DNA of 51,871 nucleotides from Hymenobacter terrestris (GCF_013377905.1 NZ_JABKAV010000022.1:1-51871); one strand, 5' to 3'; numbered from the stretch's first letter, positions 8,138-16,561 are shown. Notes: generated by a model from the letters alone, not told the origin. A program made the numbers and translations.

Positions 8138-8206
8138 GGGCATTTTTAGTTGCCAGCCGGCAACTGCCCAGTTCCGTTCATTCAGCATCTTTCCTCCGCT
8201 CCGCTC

Positions 8207-8626
8207 ATGACTCTCGACCAACTCAAGCAATGGGCAAGCACCCGCCCCACCCTGGCCGACGCGCTAGGCATCGAGCTGACGGCCATCACGGCCGATTACC
8301 TCGAAGGCCGCATGCCCGTTGATAGCCGCACCCACCAGCCGATGGGCCTGCTGCACGGCGGGGCATCGGTGGCGCTGGCCGAAACGCTGGGCAGCATTGC
8401 TGCCCACACCCGCCTGCCCGACCCTACCAAACAGGCCTGCGTGGGCCTCGAAATCAACGCCAACCACATCAAGGGCGTGCGCGACGGCCACGTTATCGGC
8501 CGCGCCACGGCCCTGCACGTCGGCCGCCGCACACAGGTCTGGGAAATCCGCATTACTCATGAGCAAACCGGCGCGCTGGTCTGCATCAGCCGCATCACTA
8601 TGGCAGTTATTGATGTGGAGAAGTAA
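8207..8626 (+). CDS. menI: Hotdog-fold thioesterase, likely 1,4-dihydroxy-2-naphthoyl-CoA hydrolase
   Basis: A 139-residue PaaI/YdiI-type hotdog thioesterase. The active-site block MGLLHGGASVALAETLGS (His50, catalytic Glu59) is nearly the same as in E. coli YdiI (MenI), which hydrolyses DHNA-CoA to DHNA in menaquinone synthesis. The location directly ahead of menF, menD and menB supports that role rather than phenylacetate metabolism. The start is ATG 8207 (MTLDQLKQW); the open frame further upstream is non-homologous. A 48-bp palindrome begins 23 bp after the stop. Substrate assignment is by context and motif only. Confidence 0.8.
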   Translation: MTLDQLKQWASTRPTLADALGIELTAITADYLEGRMPVDSRTHQPMGLLHGGASVALAETLGSIAAHTRLPDPTKQACVGLEINANHIKGVRDGHVIGRATALHVGRRTQVWEIRITHEQTGALVCISRITMAVIDVEK

Positions 8627-8649
8627 GTATTTAGTAGTGAGAAGTGAGA

Positions 8650-8758
8650 AAAGGAACGTCATGCTGAGCGCAGTCGAAGCATCTCTACCGCTTCGTTGGA
8701 TTACTACTGTAACGAAGCGGTAGAGATGCTTCGACTGCGCTCAGCATGACGTTCCTTT
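8650..8758. repeat. Long perfect palindrome (48-bp arms), GTCATGCTGAGC family, copy A
   Basis: Arms 8650-8697 and 8711-8758 are perfect reverse complements over 48 bp around a 13-nt loop. The core reads GTCATGCTGAGC-GCAGTC-GAAGCATCTCTACCGC. It lies between the menI-like gene (stop 8626) and menF (start 8790), so it would be part of the mRNA as a very stable hairpin. Confidence 0.95.
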
Positions 8759-8789
8759 CTCCCAAACCTTAACCATCCCAGCCCCCGAC

Positions 8790-10004
8790 ATGCTCCAAAC
8801 CGTTGCCTGGAACCCTGATTTGCCGCCGGCGGCGCGACTCCGGCGGCTGGTGGCGCTGGCGTTGAGCAGCGGCCGGCCAGTGGCGCTGTGGCGGCTGCCC
8901 GGCGAGGCGGCGGCCCGGCTGTGTCTTAGCTTGCGGGTAGACGATGCCTACGTGGGCCTGCCGCCGGCGCTCGAGGCCAGCGCCCCGGCCGGTTTTGCCT
9001 TCTTTCCCTTCCAGGACTCCGACCATAACCCGCCGCTGTTTTTGCCGGCCGATGTGTACTTCGACTTATCCCGGCCCGACGAGGTGCGGCTGAGCGCGGC
9101 TGCCGTTAGCCGGCTACCCCAGTTGCGGCAACAATTTGCCGCGCTGCCCGCTCCCGATCCGCTGCCCTGGCATGTGCGGCCCCGCCACGCCCCCCGGCCC
9201 GCCACTCAGCCCGAGTACGAGGTACTGGTGCGGGCCGGAGTGGAGGCCATCCGGGCCGGCACGGTGCAGAAAGTGGTATCGAGCCGGGCCGTGCACCGGG
9301 TGCTGCCCGCCAAGTTCGATGCGCTGGCGGCGTTTGAAGAGTTACAACTGCGCTATCCTACGGCCTTTGTGTCGCTGGTGAGTGCGCCGGGCGCCGGCAC
9401 CTGGCTGGGGGCCACGCCCGAAGTGCTGGCCGAGGTAGGCGAAGACCAGGTTTTCCGGACCATGGCGCTGGCCGGCACCCAGCCGCTGCTGCCGGGCCAC
9501 GCCCCGAGCGAGGCCATCTGGCGGCAGAAGGAAATTGAAGAGCAGGCACTAGTGGCGCGCTACATTGTGAACTGCTTCAAGCAGGTGCGGCTGCGCGAGT
9601 ACCAGGAAACGGGCCCGCGCACCGTAGCTGCCGGCGACGTGCTGCACCTGCGCACCGATTTCGCGGTGGATTTGCGCAATGTGCCTTTCGCTACGCTGGG
9701 CACCGATATGCTGCGGCTGCTGCACCCCACTTCGGCCGTCAGCGGTATGCCCCGGCAGGCGGCCCTCGATTTCATAAAGCAGCACGAGGGCTACGACCGG
9801 GCCTACTACGCTGGGTTCCTCGGCCCCGTGAACCTGCCCGAACCCGGCGCGGCGCGCCTCTACGTAAACCTGCGCTGCCTGCAGCTGCGCCCCGAGCAGG
9901 CCGTGCTCTATGCCGGCACCGGTCTCACCCCCGACTCCGACCCCACTAAAGAGTGGCAGGAAACCGAACTGAAACTTCGCACGATTGGGGCAGTTCTGGA
10001 GTGA
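8790..10004 (+). CDS. menF: Isochorismate synthase
   Basis: A 404-residue chorismate-binding enzyme that converts chorismate to isochorismate, the first committed step of menaquinone synthesis. The C-terminal two thirds carry the family motifs: KVVSSRAVHR, TWLGATPEVLAE, TMALAGTQP, HPTSAVSGMPRQAALDFI and the Mg-binding end YAGTGLTPDSDPTKEWQETE. The N-terminal 120 residues are variable, as usual. It is followed by menD and preceded by the DHNA-CoA hydrolase gene, which excludes anthranilate or salicylate synthase roles. Palindromes flank the gene on both sides. Confidence 0.93.
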   Translation: MLQTVAWNPDLPPAARLRRLVALALSSGRPVALWRLPGEAAARLCLSLRVDDAYVGLPPALEASAPAGFAFFPFQDSDHNPPLFLPADVYFDLSRPDEVRLSAAAVSRLPQLRQQFAALPAPDPLPWHVRPRHAPRPATQPEYEVLVRAGVEAIRAGTVQKVVSSRAVHRVLPAKFDALAAFEELQLRYPTAFVSLVSAPGAGTWLGATPEVLAEVGEDQVFRTMALAGTQPLLPGHAPSEAIWRQKEIEEQALVARYIVNCFKQVRLREYQETGPRTVAAGDVLHLRTDFAVDLRNVPFATLGTDMLRLLHPTSAVSGMPRQAALDFIKQHEGYDRAYYAGFLGPVNLPEPGAARLYVNLRCLQLRPEQAVLYAGTGLTPDSDPTKEWQETELKLRTIGAVLE

Positions 10005-10036
10005 GTTATAGCTGCACTATTATGCTCCTGTAGAAC

Positions 10037-10136
10037 TGTCATGCTGAGCTTGCCGAAGCATCTCTACCGCAATGCTAACCCTAACGTATGGATTTACTTG
10101 TTGCGGTAGAGATGCTTCGGCAAGCTCAGCATGACA
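10037..10136. repeat. Palindrome, GTCATGCTGAGC family, copy B (36-bp arms)
   Basis: Arms 10037-10072 and 10101-10136 are perfect reverse complements (36 bp), with a 28-nt loop. Here the inner variable block is TTGCC in the left arm and GGCAA in the right arm, versus GCAGTC/GACTGC in copy A, so both arms changed together. It lies between menF and menD. Confidence 0.95.
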
Positions 10137-10169
10137 ACCACTCCCCTTTTTCAGCTCACCAATTTATCT

Positions 10170-12050
10170 ATGTCCAGTAGCCTGCAAGCAGTTCATAATA
10201 TCCCCGAAATCTGCGCGCAGCTGGGCGTTACCGATGTGGTGTTGTCGCCGGGCAGCCGGTGCGCGCCACTGACCATTGCCTTCGCCCGCCACCCGGCCAT
10301 TACGGTGCGCACTGTGCCCGACGAACGGGCCGCCGCCTTTATCGGCCTTGGGTTGGCCCAGGCCCAGCGGCGGGCAGTGGCACTGGTGTGTACCTCGGGT
10401 ACGGCGGGCCTCAACTATGCGCCGGCCGTGGCCGAGGCATTTTTCCAGCAGATTCCGCTGGTAGTGTTTACGGCCGACCGGCCGCCGGAGTGGATCGACC
10501 AGCTCGACGGCCAGACCATCCGCCAGACCGATCTGTATGGCCGGCACGCCAAGGGCTCGTTCACCTTCCCTGCCGACACCAGCCACCCCGACGCCCAGTG
10601 GCACGCCGCGCGCCTCGTGAGCGAAGCCATTAATCTAGCCCAGCAGTTTCCGGCTGGCCCGGTGCAGCTAAACGTGCCGCTGCGGGAGCCTTTCTACCCC
10701 AAGCTGGACGAAGAGTTGGTGTTTGGGCCGGTGAAGGTCATGCGCGAGCTGCCCAGCCGCCCGCAACTGCCCGCCGCCAGCCTCCGGGAGCTGCGCGACA
10801 CCCTGCGCGCTACCAGCCGCGTGTTGGTGGTAGCCGGCCAGCACCCGGACGAGGTTCCGTTGCGGCTGGCGTTGCGCGAGTTTGCTACGGCTTGGCAGGT
10901 GCCGGTAGTCGGCGACCTGATTGCCAACCTGCATCAGCCCGCCGCTACCGGCCACAACCAGCACCCGCGCTTTATGGGCCGGCAAGACGTATTTCTAGCC
11001 GTGCCGGAGACTGGCCTGAAGGAGGCGCTGCGGCCCGAGCTACTCATCACCTTTGGCCAGTCGCTCATTTCCAAAGCCCTCAAGCTCTACCTGCGCCAAC
11101 ACCGCCCCGCCCAACACTGGCACATTCAGCAAGCCGGGGCAGTAGCCGACACCTTTCAGTCGCTCAAGCAGGTTATTCGGATGGAGCCGGCCGATTTTTT
11201 TGCCGCGCTCAGCGCTGATAATGAGGGCATTGCTAGCCCGAAGGAGACTGATGCCTCTTCAGCCCCAACCGGGCCGGAGCGGAACGTGCTGGCTGCCGAC
11301 GCGACCCGCGTAGCCCCACGGCCCCGCCTGAACTGGTTGGCTCCGGTGGAGGCTGATACGGCCAAAGCGGCTTACCTGCGGCCCTGGCTGGCGGCCGAAA
11401 ACTGGGCTACCGGCTTTCTGGCCGAATTCATGCAGCGACCCGACCAGCCGTTCAACGAGTTTACGACCATCTTCCGGGCCCTGCAGCAGCTGCCCGATGG
11501 CGCGGCGCTGCACCTGGCCAACAGCATGGCCGTGCGCTACGCCAACATCCTGGGTTTGCCGGCCGGCCACGGGGCCGAGGTGTTTGCCAACCGCGGCACC
11601 AGCGGCATCGACGGGTGCACGAGCACGGCCGTGGGCGCGGCGCTGGCCCAGCCAAACCGGCCGGTGGTGCTCATCACCGGCGACGTGGCATTTTTCTACG
11701 ACCGCAACGCGTTCTGGCACAATTACCCGCTGCCCAACCTGCGCGTTATCCTGCTCAACAACCACGCGGGCGGTATTTTCCGGCTCATCGATGGGCCGCG
11801 CCAGCAGCCGGAGCTAGAGGAGCTTTTCGAAACGCACCAGCCCCTGGCGGCCGCCAACACGGCGCGCGACTTCGGGCTGCGCTACTTCCCGGTTTCTAGC
11901 TTCGCTGAACTTGAGGCCGCGTTGCCGGTTTTCCTCTCGGCTCAGGACGGCGCGGCCCTGCTTGAGGTCTTTACCGACTCGAAAACCAACGCCGAGTTTT
12001 TTGAGCAGTACCGTACCTTCGTTCGCACCTCTTTCGCGCTGCCGGCCTGA
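10170..12050 (+). CDS. menD: 2-succinyl-5-enolpyruvyl-6-hydroxy-3-cyclohexene-1-carboxylate synthase (SEPHCHC synthase)
   Basis: A 626-residue ThDP-dependent enzyme that joins 2-oxoglutarate-derived succinic semialdehyde to isochorismate. The N-terminal pyrimidine domain opens with DVVLSPGSRCAPLTIAF, followed by PDERAAAFIGLGLAQ (the catalytic Glu) and LVCTSGTAGLNY. The pyrophosphate domain shows FANRGTSGIDGCTSTAVGAA and the ThDP motif ITGDVAFFYDRNAFW through ILLNNHAGGIF. The start is placed at ATG 10170 (MSSSLQAVHNI). The ATG at 10131 would add 13 residues but lies inside the right arm of the palindrome and is less likely. menB follows after 39 bp. Confidence 0.93.
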   Translation: MSSSLQAVHNIPEICAQLGVTDVVLSPGSRCAPLTIAFARHPAITVRTVPDERAAAFIGLGLAQAQRRAVALVCTSGTAGLNYAPAVAEAFFQQIPLVVFTADRPPEWIDQLDGQTIRQTDLYGRHAKGSFTFPADTSHPDAQWHAARLVSEAINLAQQFPAGPVQLNVPLREPFYPKLDEELVFGPVKVMRELPSRPQLPAASLRELRDTLRATSRVLVVAGQHPDEVPLRLALREFATAWQVPVVGDLIANLHQPAATGHNQHPRFMGRQDVFLAVPETGLKEALRPELLITFGQSLISKALKLYLRQHRPAQHWHIQQAGAVADTFQSLKQVIRMEPADFFAALSADNEGIASPKETDASSAPTGPERNVLAADATRVAPRPRLNWLAPVEADTAKAAYLRPWLAAENWATGFLAEFMQRPDQPFNEFTTIFRALQQLPDGAALHLANSMAVRYANILGLPAGHGAEVFANRGTSGIDGCTSTAVGAALAQPNRPVVLITGDVAFFYDRNAFWHNYPLPNLRVILLNNHAGGIFRLIDGPRQQPELEELFETHQPLAAANTARDFGLRYFPVSSFAELEAALPVFLSAQDGAALLEVFTDSKTNAEFFEQYRTFVRTSFALPA

Positions 12051-12089
12051 TCAAACCCATTTACAACTACCATTTACGTCACTTTTACT

Positions 12090-12914
12090 ATGTCTGAGAA
12101 AATCGAGTGGACTACCATCAAGGAGTTCAAGGAAATTCTGTTCACCCAGCACGGCGGCATCGCCAAAATCAGCATCAACCGGCCCGAGGTGCACAACGCC
12201 TTCACCCCGCTCACGGTGGATGAGATGATCCAGGCCATGCACATCTGCCGCGACCGGACCGATATCGGCGTGGTGGTATTCAGCGGCGAGGGCGGCAAGG
12301 CCTTCTGCTCGGGCGGCGACCAGAGCGTGCGCGGCCACGGTGGCTACATCGGCGAAGATGCCGTACCCCGCCTCAACGTGCTCGATTTGCAGAAGCTGAT
12401 TCGCTCGCTGCCCAAGCCCGTAATTGCCATGGTGGCCGGCTGGGCCATCGGCGGTGGCCATGTGCTGCACGTCGTCTGCGACCTGACCATTGCCGCCGAC
12501 AACGCCCGCTTCGGCCAGACCGGCCCCAAGGTTGGCTCGTTTGATGGTGGTTTTGGCGCCTCGTACCTGGCACGCGTGGTGGGCCAGAAGAAAGCCCGCG
12601 AAATCTGGTTCCTCTGCGACCAGTACGACGCCCAGGAGGCCCTTGATATGGGCTTGGTGAACAAAGTAGTACCGCTCGATAAGCTGGAGGAAACGACCGT
12701 GGAATGGTGCAACAAAATCCTGCAGAAAAGCCCCCTTTCGCTGCGTATGCTTAAATCGAGCTTCAACGCCGAGTTGGATGGGCAGGCGGGTATTCAGGAA
12801 CTGGCCGGCAACGCTACGCTGCTTTACTACCTGAGCGAGGAAGCCAAGGAAGGACGTAATGCCTTCGTGGAGAAGCGCCAGCCCGATTTCGACAAGTACC
12901 CTAAGTTTCCGTAA
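12090..12914 (+). CDS. menB: 1,4-dihydroxy-2-naphthoyl-CoA synthase
   Basis: A 274-residue crotonase-fold enzyme that closes the second ring of the naphthoquinone from o-succinylbenzoyl-CoA. Family-specific elements: [18 protein letters not shown] (about residues 69-86), [29 protein letters not shown] and [17 protein letters not shown], which together distinguish MenB from general enoyl-CoA hydratases. Start ATG 12090, 39 bp after the menD stop, in a compact operon arrangement. A palindrome (copy C) starts 29 bp after the stop. Confidence 0.95.
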   Translation: MSEKIEWTTIKEFKEILFTQHGGIAKISINRPEVHNAFTPLTVDEMIQAMHICRDRTDIGVVVFSGEGGKAFCSGGDQSVRGHGGYIGEDAVPRLNVLDLQKLIRSLPKPVIAMVAGWAIGGGHVLHVVCDLTIAADNARFGQTGPKVGSFDGGFGASYLARVVGQKKAREIWFLCDQYDAQEALDMGLVNKVVPLDKLEETTVEWCNKILQKSPLSLRMLKSSFNAELDGQAGIQELAGNATLLYYLSEEAKEGRNAFVEKRQPDFDKYPKFP

Positions 12915-12943
12915 CTGGTGCGGGTAGCTGAACGGCTGAAAAT

Positions 12944-13038
12944 GACCATCATGCTGAGCTTGCCGAAGCATCTCTACCGCTTCGCACAGTCTTTCAAGGA
13001 AGCGGTAGAGATGCTTCGGCAAGCTCAGCATGACGGTC
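12944..13038. repeat. Palindrome, GTCATGCTGAGC family, copy C (40-bp arms)
   Basis: Arms 12944-12983 and 12999-13038 pair with one mismatch (A/C near the outer end), loop 15 nt. The inner block is TTGCC/GGCAA as in copy B. It lies between menB and the DUF6370 gene. Confidence 0.93.
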
Positions 13039-13063
13039 TTTCTGTTTTCAAATGCTACTCCCC

Positions 13064-13432
13064 ATGAAAAACTTGCTGCATCTGTTGCTCCTCGGCGTGG
13101 TTATGCCGGTTCCGGTCGTGCAAGCCCAATCGGCCGCTAAACTGGCTGGTGCCATTGCCAGCCCCAACCAGCGCCGGCCGATGCAGGTAGTGGAAGCTGC
13201 CTGCGGGCAGTGCCAACTGGGCCTGTCGGGCAAAAGCTGCGACCTGGCAGTACGCCTGAACGGCAAGGCCTATTTTGTAGATGGCACCCATATCGACTCG
13301 CACGGCGACGCCCACGCCAACGACGGTTTCTGTCAGAAAATCAGGCAGGCACAGGTACAGGGTGAAGTACTAAATGACCGGTTCGTGGCCACGTATTTCC
13401 GGCTTTTACCGGAAGCGGATAAGGTCCCGTAA
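13064..13432 (+). CDS. DUF6370 family secreted protein
   Basis: A 122-residue protein with a signal peptide (MKNLLHLLLLGVVMPVPVVQAQ, cleavage about residue 22). The mature part shows the family pattern VVEAACGQCQLGLSGKSCDLAV, then NGKAYFVDGTHIDSHGDAHA and DGFCQKIRQA, with four conserved Cys and several His that could bind metal. Function unknown. The start is ATG 13064; the ATG at 13052 is in frame but gives a poorer signal peptide. It sits in the men region without an obvious link to quinone synthesis and is closed by a hairpin. Confidence 0.75.
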   Translation: MKNLLHLLLLGVVMPVPVVQAQSAAKLAGAIASPNQRRPMQVVEAACGQCQLGLSGKSCDLAVRLNGKAYFVDGTHIDSHGDAHANDGFCQKIRQAQVQGEVLNDRFVATYFRLLPEADKVP

Positions 13433-13456
13433 CGGCCCGGATTTCTACGCCGAAAA

Positions 13457-13505
13457 CCGCAAACCAACAGCGCTACCCTCACCCGGTGGCGCTGTTGGTT
13501 TGCGG
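13457..13505 (+). terminator. Hairpin after the DUF6370 gene
   Basis: A 17-bp inverted repeat, CCGCAAACCAACAGCGC with its complement, arms about 13457-13473 and 13489-13505. No U-tract follows, so termination efficiency is uncertain. It begins 24 bp after the stop and probably ends the first part of the men operon. Confidence 0.6.
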
Positions 13506-13608
13506 CAGCTTTACCGGTCCGGAGGCACGAAATTGGTTTGATGGGGCAACCGGTTCGACAGTTGGCGTTATTCGGATGGCCGCGCAACGCAGCTGTTCGA
13601 ACGGTTTC

Positions 13609-13821
13609 TTAGAACATAGCACTCAGGCCGCGGCAGGCTTCGCACCAGCGGTAGAGGCGGTGCATTCGCGCGTCGTGGCGCGCCTGCTGGCGGCGCTGGC
13701 GGGCGTCGCGGATGGCTTCGGCCGTTAGGTGCAGGCCCTGGAGGCGCTGACGCAGGCTGAGGTAGCGGCGGAACACGAAGGTTCGGGCCGGGAGCAGGAC
13801 TTTGGGAGCGAAGGAAGACAT
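13609..13821 (-). CDS. Small basic hypothetical protein with a CxxC motif
   Basis: A 70-residue reading frame from ATG 13821 (MSSFAPKVLLPAR) to TAA. Codon third positions are dominated by C and G as in the surrounding real genes, and the frame is not overlapped by any recognised gene. The composition is strongly basic and Arg/Gln-rich (IRDARQRRQQARHDARMHRL), ending in YRWCEACRGLSAMF, which could bind zinc or nucleic acid. No family recognised. It lies opposite the men genes in the 530-bp gap between the DUF6370 gene and the membrane protein. Confidence 0.5.
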   Translation of the reverse strand: MSSFAPKVLLPARTFVFRRYLSLRQRLQGLHLTAEAIRDARQRRQQARHDARMHRLYRWCEACRGLSAMF

Positions 13822-13965
13822 GGCAGCAGGAATTGGTGAACAGCTTAAGATACAAAAACAGCTGGCCATTCTGCTAAATCCGAAGTTTTTACAAATTGCA
13901 GGCAGACTATTTCCGGCGGCTTTGGTTGGTTGCTGAAAGTCCGTTTCCCCTCAGCCGCTCGCCCG

Positions 13966-14418
13966 ATGAATAACCCCGATTTCCACCGCGCTATAAGTCG
14001 CATCCGGCGGCGGCACTGGCTACACTACGCGGCCCAAAGCCTGCTGATGGGCGGGCTGGTGCTGGCAATTGGCCAACGCTTGGCGGCCGGCGCGACGGCT
14101 ACGGCGCCGCTGGCCTCGGGCCCGGGACTGGCGCTGCTGGCCGGCGGGGCGCTCCTGACGGGCCTGGGGCTGCTGTGGCTGCGGCGGCGCATGGTGCCCA
14201 ACCTGCGGCGGCGGGCCGAAGAAAATCTGCGCATTTACCAGGGCCGTATTTTATTACAGGACAGCCTTTTGCTACTGGCGGGCCTGCCGCTGCTGCTGGC
14301 CTACGGACTGGTAGGCAGCCTCCCGGCGCTGGTTGCGTACGTAGTGCTAATGCCGGTGCTGGCCCAACTCACAACCCCTTCGGCCGAGGCCTACCAGCAG
14401 TGGCTTCTCCATTTTTAG
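13966..14418 (+). CDS. Hypothetical membrane protein in the men region
   Basis: A 150-residue protein. A positively charged N terminus (SRIRRRHWLHY) is followed by hydrophobic segments near residues 22-40, 50-75, 105-125 and 126-145, with an RRRMVPNLRRRAEENLRI stretch in the middle; it is probably a four-helix inner-membrane protein. The start is ATG 13966 (MNNPDFHRAI). It is too small and lacks the DxxxD motifs expected of the MenA prenyltransferase, so it should not be called menA despite lying between menB and menE. Function unknown. Confidence 0.65.
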   Translation: MNNPDFHRAISRIRRRHWLHYAAQSLLMGGLVLAIGQRLAAGATATAPLASGPGLALLAGGALLTGLGLLWLRRRMVPNLRRRAEENLRIYQGRILLQDSLLLLAGLPLLLAYGLVGSLPALVAYVVLMPVLAQLTTPSAEAYQQWLLHF

Positions 14419-14445
14419 GCTGTCAGCTGAAAGCTGCCGGCCATT
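14418..14445. repeat. 7-bp-phased repeat before menE
   Basis: Heptamers GGCTGTC-AGCTGAA-AGCTGCC-GGCCATT begin at the stop codon of the membrane-protein gene. Confidence 0.5.
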
Positions 14446-14532
14446 AGATTTCCGTTCAATAGGTACGTTAGCGCCTGCGTAAACACTGCGCCCGCTGCGG
14501 AAAATACCGTTGCGGCCACTCATCTTATCTCT

Positions 14533-15645
14533 ATGACTTCCGTTTCCAACTTGCTTCCCGATTCGCTGCTGCTCAACGGCCGGGAGTTTCGGTACGCCGA
14601 TATCCAGCAGTACCCTGCTCTGGCTCCGGCCGAGCTGAACGGCTACGAGGCCCGGGTGCTCAATTTCGTGCGCGAGTGGCTGAATGGCGCTCAGGAATTC
14701 ACCCTAACCACCTCGGGCTCGACGGGGCCACCGCAGCCGGTGCATTTCCGGCGGCAGCAGCTCGAAGCCTCGGCCCGCCGCACCGGCAACTACTTCGACC
14801 TGGGCCCCGGCGAGCGGCTGCTGGTATGCCTGAACTGCGAATTTGTGGGCGGGCTGATGATGCTGGTGCGCGGGCTGGAACGACGCATGCACCTGACCAT
14901 TGTGGAGCCCCAGGCCAACCCGCTGGCACTGGTAGCCCCCAACGCCACATTCGATTTTGCCTCTTTTGTGCCCTTGCAGATGCAGGCGCTGCTGGCAGCC
15001 GGGCAGGCGCCGCGCCTCAACCAGCTGCGGGCTATTTTGGTGGGTGGCGCGCCGGTAGAAGGCAGCCAGGCCCTTGAAATAGAGGCCCTAACGGTGCCCG
15101 TGTACCTGACTTACGGCATGACCGAAACGGCCTCCCACATTGCCCTGCGTCGCCTCAACGGTCCGCAGGCCGGCGCTGCTTACCAGGTGCTGCCCGGCAT
15201 TGCCGTGGGCCAGGATGAGCGCGGCTGCCTCACGGTGCGCGCCGACGTTACCAACGACGAGCTAATTGTTACCAACGACCTCATCAACCTGGCCCCCGAC
15301 AGCCGCAGCTTCGAGTGGCTGGGCCGGGCCGATTTCGTCATCAACAGCGGCGGCGTGAAGGTGGCAGCCGAAAAGGTGGAGCGGGTGCTGGAGCTGGCGC
15401 TAATGGAGCTGGGACTGAACCGCCGCGCTTTCGTGGCCGGCCGACCCGATGCGCGCCTGGGCCAGCAGGTGACGGCCTTTGTGGAGGGCGAGCCGCTGTC
15501 CGAAGCAGAGGAGCAGCAGCTACACGAGCGACTCGACCAGCGTCTGGACCGCTACGAGGTGCCCCGGCAGCTGGTTTTCATCCCCGAATTTCAGACTACC
15601 ACTTCCGGCAAACTCGACCGGAGAGCTACGTTAGCCGGAATCTGA
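14533..15645 (+). CDS. menE: O-succinylbenzoate-CoA ligase
   Basis: A 370-residue ANL-superfamily adenylating enzyme that activates o-succinylbenzoate to its CoA ester, the substrate of MenB. The phosphate-binding loop TLTTSGSTGPPQPV (residues 57-70) lacks the usual GKPK lysines. YLTYGMTETASHIALR is the A5 core, GRADFVINSGGVKV the hinge region, and TTSGKLDRRA holds the catalytic lysine (Lys360). The short length is typical of Bacteroidota MenE. It is separated from menB by about 1.6 kb of unrelated genes, and menC and menA, which often lie in this interval in relatives, are missing. A degenerate palindrome follows. Confidence 0.9.
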   Translation: MTSVSNLLPDSLLLNGREFRYADIQQYPALAPAELNGYEARVLNFVREWLNGAQEFTLTTSGSTGPPQPVHFRRQQLEASARRTGNYFDLGPGERLLVCLNCEFVGGLMMLVRGLERRMHLTIVEPQANPLALVAPNATFDFASFVPLQMQALLAAGQAPRLNQLRAILVGGAPVEGSQALEIEALTVPVYLTYGMTETASHIALRRLNGPQAGAAYQVLPGIAVGQDERGCLTVRADVTNDELIVTNDLINLAPDSRSFEWLGRADFVINSGGVKVAAEKVERVLELALMELGLNRRAFVAGRPDARLGQQVTAFVEGEPLSEAEEQQLHERLDQRLDRYEVPRQLVFIPEFQTTTSGKLDRRATLAGI

Positions 15646-15657
15646 GACGTAAGATTA

Positions 15658-15752
15658 TGTCATGCGCAGCGGAGCGCAGTTGAATTCTTTCTATCGCTTC
15701 ATTGAACGTTGCAGAGAAGCAGTAGGGATGCTTCGGCTGCGCTACGCATGAC
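15658..15752. repeat. Degenerate palindrome, GTCATGCTGAGC family, copy D
   Basis: The outer arms (TGTCATGCG at the left, CGCATGACG at the right) and the inner CGCTTC/GAAGC still pair, but the middle has diverged. It lies 13 bp after the menE stop, between convergent genes, and may act as a weak terminator. Confidence 0.7.
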
Positions 15753-15759
15753 GCATGCC

Positions 15760-16461
15760 TCATCTTTCGCTTCTGCTGTTTTCCCTTACTTCCCAATCCC
15801 GATCGAGAAGCCGCTCGTGGCCGCGAACTACTTTGTATAAATCTCCCAGAAACAGCTTGGCGCGGGCGAAGAAGATATAGCCGCTGATCTGGTCTTTGGG
15901 CTGCTGGCCGGAGGCGAAAATCTGTCGGTAGCCGGTGCCCGCCCCAATTCCTACCCAGCGAAAAATGCGGTAGTGGGCGGCCACCGAAGGCTCGACCAAG
16001 TAAATTACCCGCCGCGAGCTGCGCTCAGTGTTGCCATCGGGCAGAAAGAAGCGCGTGTAGTAGAAGCCCGCTCCAATTTGCAGCGGCGCGCTCAGTTCCC
16101 AGCGCCGGTTGCCAATGAACACATACTCGCCGTAGGCGGCCACGTAACGGAAACGTATTTCGTCGCGGGTGCCGGGGGGCAGGCCCTCGGGCAGCGCCTG
16201 ACGCGTGCGCAGCCCGCCCGAAAGGCGGTAGAAACCCAGGCCCGCCCGCCAGCGCCCGCGCCACTCAATGCCGCCGCGCAGCCCGTTGATGCCGGCAACC
16301 TTCCCGTTGATGATGGAAAATCGCTGGTCGATCTGGAATACTGGCCGCCGATGCCGTTCGCGCACAAAAGTAGAATCGGGGGGGCTATCGGCTTGGGCAG
16401 GCCGGGCGCCCAGCGCCCCGGCCAGCAGCAGGAACACAGCAAATAAGGAACGCGCTTTCAC
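15760..16461 (-). CDS. Outer-membrane beta-barrel-like hypothetical protein
   Basis: A 233-residue protein with a signal peptide (MKARSLFAVFLLLAGALG, cleavage near PAQA, about residue 24). The mature part is rich in alternating aromatic and glycine strands (GLRGGIEWRGRWRAGLGFYR, VAAYGEYVFI, LQIGAGFYYTRFF, VGIGAGTGYRQIF), as in small outer-membrane barrels. It starts with GTG 16461; a TACCTTTA box lies only 4 bp upstream. It follows the LytTR regulator gene on the same strand and may be part of that signalling locus, but it has its own promoter. Function unknown. Confidence 0.7.
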   Translation of the reverse strand: MKARSLFAVFLLLAGALGARPAQADSPPDSTFVRERHRRPVFQIDQRFSIINGKVAGINGLRGGIEWRGRWRAGLGFYRLSGGLRTRQALPEGLPPGTRDEIRFRYVAAYGEYVFIGNRRWELSAPLQIGAGFYYTRFFLPDGNTERSSRRVIYLVEPSVAAHYRIFRWVGIGAGTGYRQIFASGQQPKDQISGYIFFARAKLFLGDLYKVVRGHERLLDRDWEVRENSRSER

Positions 16462-16465
16462 AGCC

Positions 16466-16473
16466 TAAAGGTA
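16466..16473 (-). promoter_or_regulatory. -7 box (TACCTTTA) 4 bp before a GTG start
   Basis: On the minus strand TACCTTTA differs by one base from TAnnTTTG and ends 4 bp before the GTG of the beta-barrel gene, implying a leaderless transcript. No clear -33 box is seen. Confidence 0.45.
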
Positions 16474-16561
16474 CGGCATAGGCGGCGTGGTAGTTGGCAG
16501 CGGAGCTTCGGGCCAACCGCATAACAGAGCCAGGGAGCCTGACGCCGGCCATCCACCCCTT

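Noticed and set aside
13966..14418. Possible menA
   Set aside because: The protein lies between menB and menE and is hydrophobic, but it has only about 150 residues and lacks prenyltransferase DxxxD motifs.
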